From Nocardia nova NBRC 15556 (lineage in GTDB: Bacteria > Actinomycetota > Actinomycetes > Mycobacteriales > Mycobacteriaceae): 53,968 nt of DNA. The notes under the pieces are model-generated. The model was not told where the DNA came from and did no database searches. It saw only the letters and a list, made by a program, of their open reading frames with translations. Shown piece by piece: positions 1 to 7,950 of this stretch (position 1 is its first letter; every line of letters begins with the position of its first letter). The position numbers were made by a program, and so were the translations under genes. The stretch spans positions 1-53,968 of the forward strand of contig NZ_BDBN01000074.1 in the NCBI RefSeq assembly GCF_001613005.1, given 5' to 3'.

Positions 1-151
1 CTGTGTCGCCGGTGCCGCCGCCGTCGGCTTCCTGGGCGTGCTCGCCGGGCAGATCTTCATCACCGCCCCGGTCGCCATCGGCGCCGCGATCCAGTACTTC
101 GCCACCACCACCGCGCCGTTCAACCCGCCGGCGCCGGCGCCGGCCAAGTAA
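1..151 (+). CDS. C-terminal fragment of a small hydrophobic protein (5' end outside window)
   Basis: An open frame enters from the left edge (first full codon at base 2) and ends at TAA 149-151. The visible 49 residues contain a hydrophobic, Ala/Gly/Val-rich stretch, a probable membrane or secretion segment, followed by a short Pro/Ala tail ending PAPAPAK. Codon use (G/C in third position) fits real coding sequence, and a strong hairpin lies about 50 bases downstream. No family can be recognised from this fragment, and the start and full length are unknown. Confidence 0.6.
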   Translation, partial: CVAGAAAVGFLGVLAGQIFITAPVAIGAAIQYFATTTAPFNPPAPAPAK

Positions 152-199
152 TTCCGCAGGCTGCCCGTCCCCCTGAGCGGGCGGATACCTCGGATCAGA

Positions 200-240
200 G
201 ACAGTGCCCCGCCCACCGTCACGGTGGGCGGGGCACTGTC
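200..240. terminator. Perfect 20-bp inverted repeat, probable bidirectional terminator
   Basis: Bases 200-219 and 221-240 are exact reverse complements around one central base, so the hairpin would really have a loop of a few bases. It follows the gene ending at 151, and the minus-strand esterase ends at 436 beyond the tandem repeat. There is no long T tract, which is common for high-GC actinobacterial terminators. Confidence 0.75.
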
Positions 241-244
241 GTTT

Positions 245-444
245 CCGTGGTTACGCTCCGCTGCCGCCTACGGGCCGTACCTGTCAGGCGGTGTTCGATG
301 CGCCTGACAGGTCCGGCCCTCCGTGGTTACGCTCCGCTGCCGCCTCCGGGCCGTACCTGTCAGGCGGTGTTCGATGCGCCTGACAGGTCCGGCCCTCCGT
401 GGTTACGCTCCGCTGCCGCCTACGGGCCGTACCTGTCAGGCGGT
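245..444. repeat. Tandem 76-bp repeat (about 2.6 copies), each full copy containing a 12-bp inverted repeat
   Basis: Copies start at 245, 321 and 397 (exact period 76). Copies 1 and 2 differ at one visible base (CCTACGGG versus CCTCCGGG); copy 3 is cut short at about 444. Within each full copy ACCTGTCAGGCG (279-290, 355-366) and CGCCTGACAGGT (301-312, 377-388) form an inverted repeat with a 10-base loop, and flanking GGCC pairs could extend the stem across a mismatch. Copy 3 keeps only the left arm (431-442). The last codons and stop of the minus-strand esterase (436-438) lie in copy 3. It has no CRISPR-like repeat/spacer alternation. Function unknown: possibly a mobile palindromic repeat, a terminator array or a product of slippage. 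Confidence 0.85.
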
Positions 445-1467
445 CCGCGCGGCCTCTTCCGGTTCGACCCGCGCCCGCACGAATCGCGCAACCCGGGCCA
501 GTGCGGCCCGGCTCTCCGGCATATTCGGCAGGATGCTCATGAAGGCGTGGACCTGTCCGCGCCACAGCTCCAGCGAATTCGGCACCCCGGCCGCGGTGAG
601 CCGGTGGGCCATCAATTCGCTGTCGCAGCGCAGCAATTCGTCCTCACCGACGATCAGCAGGGCCGGCGGCAGGCCGGTGAGCGATCCGTTGACCGGGGAC
701 AGCGCCGGGTCCAGCGGTTGCTCCGCCTCGGCCCCGTACCGCACCATCTGCCGCACCGCCGCCATCGGGATGTAGGCGTCGCGACCGACGTTCATGTACT
801 CGCCCTTGACCCGGTAATCGAGATCCAGCAGCGGCGACAGGCCGACCAGGCCGGCCGGACCGGGCAAGCCGGCCTGCGCCGCCCGCAGTGCGGTGGCGAA
901 GGTGAGGAAACCGCCCGCCGAATCTCCGGCGAAGACGATGCGCGACGGATCGGCGCCGTGCCGTAACAACCAGCGATAGGCCGTCAGGCAGTCCTCGACC
1001 GAGCCGGCGATATTCGTCCCGGGCAGTTGCCGATAGTCCACGTTCACCACCGGCAGCCCCGTACGACGCGCCAGGCTGGCCGCCACCGGCCGATGCGAGT
1101 CCAGTCCGCACAGGAAGAAGCCGCCCCCGTGCATGTACATCACGGCGCCGTCGCGCAGGGATCGCCGGGCGCCGGCCGGGCGGATGATCTCCATCCGGAA
1201 GCCGCTCATCCGCACCTGTTCGCGTTCCACGCCACGCACCTGCGGGCGCAGTGCCGCCAGCCGGTCGATCAGGACCCGCGCGACCGGCATGGTCATCGGG
1301 GTGATCGGGTAGCGCCGGATAACGGGGCCCACCACGCCCCGGCAGGTGAACAACACCGCTTGCGAATGCAGACTCGCACGGTCCGGGTTCACCACCACCG
1401 GATCCACGACAACACCGGGTTCGAGCCCCGGCCGGTATTCGGCCTCGCCGATGGGAATCGCGGTCAT
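436..1467 (-). CDS. Alpha/beta-hydrolase esterase/lipase (hormone-sensitive lipase-like family)
   Basis: A 343-residue protein with the hallmarks of the HSL-like carboxylesterase family: an oxyanion-hole motif HGGGFF in the middle, the nucleophile motif GDSAGG, then candidate triad residues Asp in GEDELL and His in GQVHAF near the C terminus. It probably hydrolyses short or medium acyl esters; the substrate cannot be told. The ATG at 1467 is preferred because AGGTAGG lies 6-10 bases upstream; an upstream in-frame GTG at 1485 would add six residues. It stands alone on the minus strand, and its 3' end runs into the 76-bp tandem repeat. No signal peptide is obvious, so it is likely cytosolic. 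Confidence 0.85.
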   Translation of the reverse strand: MTAIPIGEAEYRPGLEPGVVVDPVVVNPDRASLHSQAVLFTCRGVVGPVIRRYPITPMTMPVARVLIDRLAALRPQVRGVEREQVRMSGFRMEIIRPAGARRSLRDGAVMYMHGGGFFLCGLDSHRPVAASLARRTGLPVVNVDYRQLPGTNIAGSVEDCLTAYRWLLRHGADPSRIVFAGDSAGGFLTFATALRAAQAGLPGPAGLVGLSPLLDLDYRVKGEYMNVGRDAYIPMAAVRQMVRYGAEAEQPLDPALSPVNGSLTGLPPALLIVGEDELLRCDSELMAHRLTAAGVPNSLELWRGQVHAFMSILPNMPESRAALARVARFVRARVEPEEAARTA

Positions 1468-1696
1468 CGCGCACCTACCTGCCACTCGGCGCCGAGCGAC
1501 CGGCTACCGGCAGATTCGGTAGCTGAGGTGTCGGCGCTGACATCTCACACACTCATGTTTCAGAACACCACGGATGTGTGACCTACGCAATACTTGATCG
1601 CCCGACCAGGCCGCGGCGAAACCATCGTGACCATTTCGCGGTCCAGTCGGAACCTCATCGAGCCCGAGTGGGCGAGAGCTGGCAGACTTGCGTCAC

Positions 1697-2587
1697 ATGC
1701 GCGGAATCATTCTGGCCGGGGGCACCGGGTCCCGGCTGCACCCGATCACGCGCGGGGTCAGCAAGCAACTGGTCCCGGTGTACGACAAGCCGATGGTCTA
1801 CTACCCGCTGTCCACGCTGATGCTGGCGGGCATTCGCGACATCCTGGTGATCACCACGCCCGAGGATGCCGAGGCCTTCCGCCGGCTGCTCGGCGACGGT
1901 ACCCAGTTCGGCCTGGCGATCGACTACGTGGTGCAACCCGAACCCGACGGCCTGGCCCGGGCGTTCGTGCTGGGCGCCGACCACATCGGCGGCGAATGCG
2001 CGGCACTGGTGCTCGGCGACAACATCTTCCACGGTCCCGGCCTGGGCACCCGGCTGCGGCGCTTCGACGGACTCGACGGCGGCGCGGTCTTCGCCTATCG
2101 GGTGTCCGATCCCTCGGCCTACGGCGTGATCGAATTCGACCGGGGCAGGGCCGTTTCCATCGAGGAGAAGCCGAAACTCCCACGGTCCAACTACGCCATT
2201 CCCGGCCTCTATTTCTACGACAACGACGTCGTCGAGATCGCCCGGGGACTGCGACCGTCCGCGCGCGGGGAATACGAGATCACCGATATCAACCGCACGT
2301 ACCTCGAACAGGGACGATTGCAGGTCGAGACCCTCGCACGCGGCACCGCGTGGCTCGATACCGGCACCTTCGATTCGCTGCTGGACGCCGCCAATTACGT
2401 GCGCACCATCGAGGAACGCCAGGGTCTCAAGATCGGCGTCCCGGAGGAGGTGGCCTGGCGGATGGGCTTCATCGACGACGAACAGCTGTGCCGGCTGGCC
2501 GAGCCGCTGGTGCGCTCCGGATACGGGACCTACCTGCTGGACCTGCTGAATCGCGGGCGCGACGATCGCTACGGACAGGACGGTTGA
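1697..2587 (+). CDS. rmlA: Glucose-1-phosphate thymidylyltransferase RmlA
   Basis: A 296-residue nucleotidyltransferase making dTDP-glucose from dTTP and glucose-1-phosphate, the first step to dTDP-rhamnose, the donor for the rhamnose in the arabinogalactan-peptidoglycan linker. The N terminus MRGIILAGGTGSRL carries the nucleotide-binding signature, followed by SKQLVPVYDKPM, VLGDNIF, EEKP and GTAWLDTGTFDSL, all typical of RmlA; length matches the M. tuberculosis enzyme. The ATG at 1697 gives the family's conserved start; the frame could extend to a TTG at 1688, which is unlikely. rmlC follows one base after the stop, so the two are co-transcribed and probably translationally coupled. Confidence 0.95.
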   Translation: MRGIILAGGTGSRLHPITRGVSKQLVPVYDKPMVYYPLSTLMLAGIRDILVITTPEDAEAFRRLLGDGTQFGLAIDYVVQPEPDGLARAFVLGADHIGGECAALVLGDNIFHGPGLGTRLRRFDGLDGGAVFAYRVSDPSAYGVIEFDRGRAVSIEEKPKLPRSNYAIPGLYFYDNDVVEIARGLRPSARGEYEITDINRTYLEQGRLQVETLARGTAWLDTGTFDSLLDAANYVRTIEERQGLKIGVPEEVAWRMGFIDDEQLCRLAEPLVRSGYGTYLLDLLNRGRDDRYGQDG

Positions 2588-2588
2588 G

Positions 2589-3146
2589 ATGCGGATTCGA
2601 GAACTGGCGGTCCCCGGTGCGTGGGAGTTCACGCCGCAGTTACGCGGCGACGAGCGCGGCGTCTTCGCCGAGACGTTCAAGGCCTCGGAATTCGAGAAGG
2701 CGACCGGACGGCCCCTGGACCTGCTGCAGATGAACACCTCCACCTCGGCGGCGGGTGTCCTGCGTGGCATCCACTACACCGAAAATCCGCCCGGCCAGGC
2801 GAAATACGTCACATGCATGCGCGGCGCCTTCCTGGACGTCGTGGTCGATCTGCGCCGCGACTCCCCGACCTTCGGCCGCTGGGACAGTGTCGTGATCGAC
2901 GACGTCTCGCGCCGCTCGGTCTTTCTCTCCGAAGGACTCGGCCACGCCCTGCTGTCACTGGCCGACGATTCCACCGTCACCTATCTGTGTTCGCTCGAAT
3001 ACACCCCCGAATTCGACCGGGACCTGGACGCATTCGACCCGGATCTCGGAATCGACTGGCCCACGGTCGGTTCCGACGGCACTCCGCTGACCGTCCTTCG
3101 CTCACCGAAGGACGCGGCCGCACCGCGCCTGCGCGAACTGCGCTGA
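2589..3146 (+). CDS. rmlC: dTDP-4-dehydrorhamnose 3,5-epimerase RmlC
   Basis: A 185-residue cupin-fold epimerase that converts dTDP-4-keto-6-deoxyglucose to dTDP-4-keto-rhamnose. Visible family features include RGIHY with the catalytic His at about residue 62, Lys73 in GQAKYV, VDLRRDSPTFG, and the conserved Tyr at about 132 in VTYLCS. The length is normal for actinobacterial RmlC. The start ATG is one base after the rmlA stop. rmlB and rmlD are not in this window, so the pathway is completed elsewhere. Transcription probably ends at the hairpin at 3156-3193, shared with the convergent MFS gene. Confidence 0.93.
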   Translation: MRIRELAVPGAWEFTPQLRGDERGVFAETFKASEFEKATGRPLDLLQMNTSTSAAGVLRGIHYTENPPGQAKYVTCMRGAFLDVVVDLRRDSPTFGRWDSVVIDDVSRRSVFLSEGLGHALLSLADDSTVTYLCSLEYTPEFDRDLDAFDPDLGIDWPTVGSDGTPLTVLRSPKDAAAPRLRELR

Positions 3147-3155
3147 ACGCGCAAA

Positions 3156-3193
3156 CGCCACGCCCGGCTCGAACCGATGAGCCGGGCGTGGCG
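3156..3193. terminator. Hairpin terminator between convergent rmlC and MFS genes
   Basis: Bases 3156-3170 and 3179-3193 form a 15-bp GC-rich perfect stem with an 8-base loop. It sits in the 61-bp gap between the rmlC stop and the end of the minus-strand MFS gene, so it could serve both directions. Confidence 0.8.
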
Positions 3194-3207
3194 CTCGGGG
3201 TGGAACC

Positions 3208-4674
3208 TCAGGCCGCCGCGAGTTCCGGTGCCTGTTCGGACTCCTCGACCTCCTGCCGCTTCTTGCGGGCAGGCAGGAAGTGGGTGAAGGCGATGAGGGC
3301 GCCGATGATCGCCGCGATGCCCGCGAAGATCAGGCCCGGACGGTAGCTGTCGAGCACCGCCTGCGGTGAATTGCCGTGCGGCCCCGAGGAGATCAGCGCG
3401 GTGGTGATGGCGAGGACGATGGCCGCGCCGACCTGCATGGAGGTCTGCAGCACGCCGGCCGCCAGGCCCTGTTCCTCGTCCTCGATGCCGTTGGTGGCCT
3501 GAATGTTGATGGCCGGGAAGCCGATCCATCCGATGCCGATCAGCAGCACCGCGGGCAGGATGACCGCGAGATAGGACGGTGCGGTGTCGATGCGCAGGAA
3601 CAGCAGGTAGCCGATCGCCATGACGGTGGTGGTGACCGCGATGATCGGGCCGGTGCCGAAGCGGTCCACCAGCTTGTCGGAGAACACCGACGACAGCGCC
3701 ACCAGCACCCCCACCGGCAGCAGCGCCATCGCCAGGGTCAGCGGCGACCAGCCCAGGCTGTCCTGCAGGTACAGGGTGACGATGAACTGCCAGCTGAAGT
3801 AGGAACCCGCCACCGCGACGATCACCAGACTGGCTCGCACCAACGTGGCCTTGCGCAGGATGCCCAGCCGGATCAGCGGATGCCGCACCCGCTTCTCCAC
3901 CGCGACGAACGCGGCGAACAGGACGAGCACAGCCGCGAACGAGCCCACGGTGCGCGCCGAACCCCAGCCGGCCTGCGGTGCGGACACCACGGTGTAGACC
4001 AGCAGCAGCATGGCGGCGGTGGAGAACAGCGCACCCAGCAGATCGTGACCACCCTCGGCGGTGTCACCCTTGTCCTTCGGCACCAGGATCGCCGCGGAGA
4101 CCAGGGCGGCCAGCGCGATCGGCACCGGCAGCAGGAAGGTCCAGCGCCAGCCGAAACCGGTCATCAGGCCACCGAAGACCAGACCCATGGAGTAGCCGCC
4201 CGCACCGAAGACGGTGTAGATGGACAGCGCCTTGTTGCGCGCGGGCCCCTCGGCGAAGTTCGTGGTGATGATCGACAACCCGGTGGGCGCGGTGAAGGCG
4301 GCCGCCAGCCCCTTGACGAAGCGGGTCGCGATCAGCAGCGGCCCGGAACTGACCAGCCCGCCCGCCAGGGAGGCGACCGCGAAGACGGCCAATGCGATGA
4401 GGAAGACCTTGCGCCGGCCCAGCAGATCGGCGGTGCGGCCACCGAGCAGCAACAGACCGCCGTAGCCGAGCACGTATCCGCTGACCAGCCACTGCAGGGT
4501 CGAGGTTTCGAGATGGAGTTCGGTACCGATGGACGGCAGCGCGACGCCGACCATCGAGACGTCGAGGCCGTCCAGGAACAGCACGATGCACAGCGTGATG
4601 AGCATGCCCCAGAGCCGGATCGGCCACCGAGTATCGGCCGCCGAGGCGGCCGGAAGTGTTGCTGTGGAAGTCAT
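3208..4674 (-). CDS. MFS drug-efflux transporter, DHA2-like
   Basis: A 488-residue polytopic membrane protein of the major facilitator superfamily with about 14 hydrophobic segments, typical of the DHA2 (EmrB/QacA-like) group. Motifs seen: FLDGLDVSMVGVALPSI in TM1 (antiporter motif D1-like), GGRTADLLGRRKVF in the loop after TM2 (motif A), and a C-motif-like Gly/Pro region in TM5. It probably exports toxic small molecules using the proton gradient. The ATG at 4674 is chosen; a longer start at 4701 would lie inside the operator-like array. It is divergent from a MarR regulator, a classic efflux arrangement, so expression is probably derepressed by a ligand of that regulator. Substrate unknown. 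Confidence 0.9.
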   Translation of the reverse strand: MTSTATLPAASAADTRWPIRLWGMLITLCIVLFLDGLDVSMVGVALPSIGTELHLETSTLQWLVSGYVLGYGGLLLLGGRTADLLGRRKVFLIALAVFAVASLAGGLVSSGPLLIATRFVKGLAAAFTAPTGLSIITTNFAEGPARNKALSIYTVFGAGGYSMGLVFGGLMTGFGWRWTFLLPVPIALAALVSAAILVPKDKGDTAEGGHDLLGALFSTAAMLLLVYTVVSAPQAGWGSARTVGSFAAVLVLFAAFVAVEKRVRHPLIRLGILRKATLVRASLVIVAVAGSYFSWQFIVTLYLQDSLGWSPLTLAMALLPVGVLVALSSVFSDKLVDRFGTGPIIAVTTTVMAIGYLLFLRIDTAPSYLAVILPAVLLIGIGWIGFPAINIQATNGIEDEEQGLAAGVLQTSMQVGAAIVLAITTALISSGPHGNSPQAVLDSYRPGLIFAGIAAIIGALIAFTHFLPARKKRQEVEESEQAPELAAA

Positions 4675-4689
4675 GTCGCGGAACATTAC

Positions 4690-4731
4690 ATGCGTGCGCA
4701 TCTAATGCACAAGCATTTAATGCAGTTGCAT
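4690..4731. promoter_or_regulatory. Three phased ATGC-N4-GCAT inverted repeats, putative MarR operator array
   Basis: Inverted repeats ATGC-N4-GCAT occur at 4690-4701, 4705-4716 and 4720-4731, with exactly 15 bases between successive centres. They fill the 86-bp gap between the divergent MFS gene (start 4674) and MarR gene (start 4761). The position suggests binding by that MarR protein and control of both genes; this is inference. Confidence 0.65.
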
Positions 4732-4760
4732 GAATCTGCCCCAGGCACTAGGATGGCGAC

Positions 4761-5264
4761 ATGACAAAGGCGTCGACAGCGTTTCCGGCGCATTCGACGG
4801 ACGCGGTGGCACCGGATACGGAGCTCGCCGCAGGTCTGCCGTCCACCGCGCCGAGTGATACCGAGGCCGGTTGCCCGTCTCCGGCCGGCCGGAACGACGG
4901 GCCGGGCGGCTTGGTCGGCGAGTGGCGCGATCTACTCGCTCGTCATGCCGCGGTGTCCTGTGCGCTGGAGAAGGACCTGCAGCGCGAACACCACATCGGC
5001 CTGAGTGAGTTCGAGACGCTGGACCGCCTGGTCGACGCCTCCTGCGACAGCTACCGGATGAGCGATCTGGCCCACGACATCCACCTGAGCCAGAGCGCAC
5101 TGTCCCGTACGGTGGCACGGCTCGAACGCGACGGACTGGTCGATCGCACCCTGTGCACCGAGGACCGCCGCGCGATCTTCGTCTGCCTCACCGACAAGGG
5201 CCGCGCGCTCCACACCGCCGCCGTTCCGACTCATCGCGAAGTATTGGAACGCACCCTGCACTGA
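4761..5264 (+). CDS. MarR-family transcriptional regulator of the divergent MFS transporter
   Basis: A 167-residue winged-helix regulator. The first 50 or so residues are low-complexity (Ala/Pro/Ser/Gly-rich), longer than usual for MarR proteins. The core follows: a dimerisation helix with LEKDLQREHHIGLSEFETL, recognition helix region LSQSALSRTVARLERDGLV, and the wing TLCTEDRRAIFVCLTDKG, where the D-R-R pattern is the family signature. AGGA lies about 11 bases upstream of ATG 4761. The start codon may be further downstream if the disordered leader is not translated. It is divergent from the MFS exporter and ends 28 bases from the convergent XRE gene. Confidence 0.88.
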   Translation: MTKASTAFPAHSTDAVAPDTELAAGLPSTAPSDTEAGCPSPAGRNDGPGGLVGEWRDLLARHAAVSCALEKDLQREHHIGLSEFETLDRLVDASCDSYRMSDLAHDIHLSQSALSRTVARLERDGLVDRTLCTEDRRAIFVCLTDKGRALHTAAVPTHREVLERTLH

Positions 5265-5292
5265 ATTCGCCGGTACCGAATCCGGTAGCGCG

Positions 5293-6165
5293 TCAGGCGG
5301 CGGCGATGGCCTCGTCCAGGGCCGCCCTCCCGTCCACCGAGGCCGCGCGGATATTCGCGAATGCGCCTCGATAGCGGTCGATGTCGGAATTTTTATCGAA
5401 ATAGGTGGATACGCCGAAATTTTCGACGTAAACGACCGGCGGCTCGGTCGTTTCCGCGCCGGCCGCGCCGAATTCCAACAGGACGAATCGCCCGGAATCG
5501 AGACCGTCGTGGTAACCGGAATCGTTGGGCACCAGACGAATGTCGATATTCGGGCGCTCACACATGCGGCGCAGATGATCCAGTTGCCCCGCGATCACGG
5601 CCGGATCACCGATCCGCCGCCACAGCAGCGATTCGGCGATGATCGCCACCAGCCGCACCGGCTCCGGGGTGCGGGTGAGCAGACGCTGCCGCTGCCCGCG
5701 CACCTCGATCCGGCGCTCGATATCGGCGGGGCTCAGATTCGGCCGGGCCGCGGTCAGCAGCGCGCGGGTGTAGTCCTCGGTCTGCAGCAGGCCCGGCACG
5801 AATTCGTTCTCGAAGGTGGAGATTTCGGTCGCGGCCTCTTCCAGGCCGATGTACACGTCGAAACCCTCGGCGATCACGTCACTGTAGGGAGCCCACCAAC
5901 CGCGCGCCTTGGTTTCACGGGCGAGAGCGGTGAGGGGTTCCAGCTCGGCCTCGGGTGCGCCGTAGATCTTGCACATGGCTTCCACGTCGAGGCTGCGCAG
6001 GGAGGTCTGACCGGTCTCGATCCGCCAGATCTTGGCCTCCGACCATTCCAGCCGGCGAGCGGCCACCCGGGTCGTCATCCGGGCGCGATTGCGCAGGTCA
6101 CGCAACCGGCGGCCCAGTTGCCGCCGCGGCATGGTCGAACCTGTGATCCCCTGCGGTGAAGCCAT
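5293..6165 (-). CDS. XRE-family helix-turn-helix regulator with DUF5753-like ligand domain
   Basis: A 290-residue protein of a family greatly expanded in actinomycetes. Residues about 15-70 form an XRE helix-turn-helix (RRLRDLRNRARMTTRVAAR, then WSEAKIWRIETGQTS); the remainder matches the DUF5753 pattern (GLLQTEDYTRAL, a central R-rich QRLL segment, and late SGYHDGLDSGRFVLLEF). The ATG at 6165 is strongly supported by GAGGGGG four or five bases upstream; the frame stays open to 6246 but that extension is untypical. Such regulators are often paired with a small DUF397 gene; none is visible beside this one. Target unknown. Confidence 0.88.
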   Translation of the reverse strand: MASPQGITGSTMPRRQLGRRLRDLRNRARMTTRVAARRLEWSEAKIWRIETGQTSLRSLDVEAMCKIYGAPEAELEPLTALARETKARGWWAPYSDVIAEGFDVYIGLEEAATEISTFENEFVPGLLQTEDYTRALLTAARPNLSPADIERRIEVRGQRQRLLTRTPEPVRLVAIIAESLLWRRIGDPAVIAGQLDHLRRMCERPNIDIRLVPNDSGYHDGLDSGRFVLLEFGAAGAETTEPPVVYVENFGVSTYFDKNSDIDRYRGAFANIRAASVDGRAALDEAIAAA

Positions 6166-6288
6166 TTTTCCCCCTCGGCAGAAAGCTTCGCGGGCATCGG
6201 GATTCGCTCCGGACACCCCCGAACGGATTGTTGCACAACAGAACAACGCCCGACAGCCGCGCCGATCGGCCGGGCCGCCGGTGCGCTG

Positions 6289-6990
6289 CTACTTGCGCGG
6301 GGGACGCTTGCGGAACCGCCAGAACTGCACCGCGCGAACGTCTTCCGAGAGCTGGTTCACCGGCTCGGCGACATCGGACAGAGCGCGGAACAGATCGTCG
6401 GCGAGGGTGTTGATGTGTTCCACCCGGGTTGCCAGCCGCGAGGCGTTGACCAGGAATTCCAGCGCCAATCGCACCGAGGCCGCGATGGTCAGGCCGAGCG
6501 GCACCGCCACCACGATCGCGAAGATCAATCCCAGCAGTGCGGATACCTGCCACAGGACCACGACCAGGACCAGGGGGATGCCGACCGCGAAGGCCAGTCC
6601 CAGGAGATAGGCCAGCGGCAGCAGCGTGCGCGTGGCCGGGGTGCGGAACTGCACATCCAGCAGCGCGCGGGCGGCCGCACCGCACCAGGCCCGGAAGGCG
6701 CCCGGACTCCGGAACGGTTCGGGCCGCTCGTCCTCCTCGGCGGTATCGCTCTCCTCGGCGGCATCGTCCGGCGACCGGCGTCGTCGTGCGGAGTCCTTCC
6801 ATGCGAGCCAGCGCGATTCCACCGCGTAGTCGGCGTCGCCCGGTTCGCCTTCGCCGGACCGGTCGTCGATTCCGGCACGTTCGGCCGGCGACTCGGGTGC
6901 TTCGTCCATATTTCGTGCGCCCCCAGCGGAATCGCGCGCGCCGGCGGTATCGGAGTCCCGGTTCCTGGGCCGCTGCGGGTCGTCGCTCAT
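6289..6990 (-). CDS. DUF4282-like membrane protein
   Basis: A 233-residue protein. The first 90 or so residues are charged, disordered and rich in Asp/Glu/Arg/Ser. They are followed by a segment beginning ARALLDVQFRTPATRTLLPL and two strong hydrophobic helices separated by a short polar turn, then LEFLVNASRLATRVEHI and an Arg/Lys-rich tail. This layout (LDFxFxxFVTPxL, two TMs, LExxxVxFRI-like segment) resembles DUF4282 proteins, which have no assigned function. It should sit in the cytoplasmic membrane with both termini inside. It has no tight neighbours. Family assignment is from pattern recall only. Confidence 0.75.
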   Translation of the reverse strand: MSDDPQRPRNRDSDTAGARDSAGGARNMDEAPESPAERAGIDDRSGEGEPGDADYAVESRWLAWKDSARRRRSPDDAAEESDTAEEDERPEPFRSPGAFRAWCGAAARALLDVQFRTPATRTLLPLAYLLGLAFAVGIPLVLVVVLWQVSALLGLIFAIVVAVPLGLTIAASVRLALEFLVNASRLATRVEHINTLADDLFRALSDVAEPVNQLSEDVRAVQFWRFRKRPPRK

Positions 6991-7357
6991 GATTCGAATC
7001 CTCTCCCGGCACAGCGGAAGCGAGCAATCTCCCGGCGGGATCGAATCCCATCGGTCACATGCGACTCACATCACACTTTCGTCCCATTTCTTCCCAGCGA
7101 CCTGCCAGGGAATCAACAGCCGCAACGCATTCGATTCACAGCGACGCGCACAAAGGTGGTAGTCGTAGCAGTTCACAACGGCGGCGAACGGCGGTCCGAA
7201 AGGTTCATAGCCACCGGCGATCACCGCCCGACCCTGTGACGTATCCGACCATCACGAAGAAATTTCCACCAAGTTGTAACACCGCCGGTAGCGCGGCCCG
7301 ATACGTCCCATGAACACCGACGCAGGACCCAGATCTACCCGGGGAATGGAGAACACA
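6991..7357. other. Intergenic region between divergent DUF4282-like and primase-like genes
   Basis: This 367-bp stretch lies upstream of two divergent genes and so must hold both promoters. It is visibly less GC-rich around 7070-7160 than its surroundings. No hairpin, long palindrome or convincing coding frame was seen; short frames here lack ribosome binding sites. Confidence 0.5.
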
Positions 7358-7840
7358 GTGCGTACAGCGTTTCCGACTTCCGTCCACGCGGCGACGTTGG
7401 CCGCTACCGCGCAGGACTACATCCAGCGCGGGTGGACGGTCGCTGAAACGGCCAACGGCATCTGCCTGATCACCGACACGAATGTGTCGGGTATCGAGGT
7501 CGCCGGCGAACTGGCCGCGAACGTGCGCCGATTCCTGCGGGCCAACAACCTGTCCGGACCGGTGATCGAGATCCCGGGCGCCGAGCGCCGCGAGATCCAC
7601 CTGGTGACCGGACTCGCCAAGGCCGCGATGGCGCTCGAGGCGCTGCGCGCGGCCGGCGCGATCGTCTACACCGACGGTGCGGGCATCCCGTTGCCGCCCA
7701 CCCAGCTCTCGGCCGGCGAGGCCTGCTGGGGTGTAGCGCCGACCGAGGCCCGCTGGCTGCCGCCGGTCGTCGCGATCGCCGCGGCCGTGCGTTCGGCGAA
7801 CTCCGGCCGTAAGCCGCAGGTCGCTCGCATCGCCAGCTGA
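7358..7840 (+). CDS. Small protein resembling the N-terminal domain of bifunctional DNA primase/polymerase
   Basis: A 160-residue protein. AQDYIQRGWTV near the N terminus, the middle part (ANGICLITDTNVSG, VIEIPGAERREIHLV) and the later GIPLPPTQL then EARWLPPV follow the pattern of short actinobacterial proteins annotated as primase-polymerase N-terminal domain. No acidic metal-binding motif of an active primase-polymerase is clear, and there is no helicase or other partner domain, so catalytic activity is doubtful. The GTG at 7358 is preferred because GGAG lies about six bases upstream; ATG codons at 7310 and 7346 are less well placed. It is a single gene followed by a strong terminator. Function unknown. 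Confidence 0.55.
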   Translation: MRTAFPTSVHAATLAATAQDYIQRGWTVAETANGICLITDTNVSGIEVAGELAANVRRFLRANNLSGPVIEIPGAERREIHLVTGLAKAAMALEALRAAGAIVYTDGAGIPLPPTQLSAGEACWGVAPTEARWLPPVVAIAAAVRSANSGRKPQVARIAS

Positions 7841-7849
7841 ATCGACCAT

Positions 7850-7895
7850 CCGCGAAACCGCGAGAACGACACTGTTCTCGCGGTTTCGCGGTTTT
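7850..7895 (+). terminator. Intrinsic terminator after the primase-like gene
   Basis: A perfect 18-bp stem (7850-7867 with 7874-7891), a 6-base loop, then a TTTT run at 7892-7895. It starts ten bases after the stop codon. This is one of the few hairpins in the window with a T tract. Confidence 0.9.
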
Positions 7896-7950
7896 CGTGC
7901 ATTTCGAATGAATCTCGGCGCGACGACGAGTCGCCGACGATGATGGATCC

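Noticed and set aside
245..444. Repeat array considered as CRISPR
   Set aside because: Direct 76-bp tandem units with no unique spacers, and no cas genes in the window.
1578..1820. Short plus-strand frame upstream of and overlapping rmlA
   Set aside because: No ribosome binding site, wholly overlapped by rmlA in another frame, Arg/Ser/Trp-rich composition typical of a shadow.
4675..4701. Longer start for the MFS transporter at ATG 4701
   Set aside because: It would place the first codons inside the operator-like array, and no ribosome binding site is seen; the ATG at 4674 gives the usual MFS N terminus.
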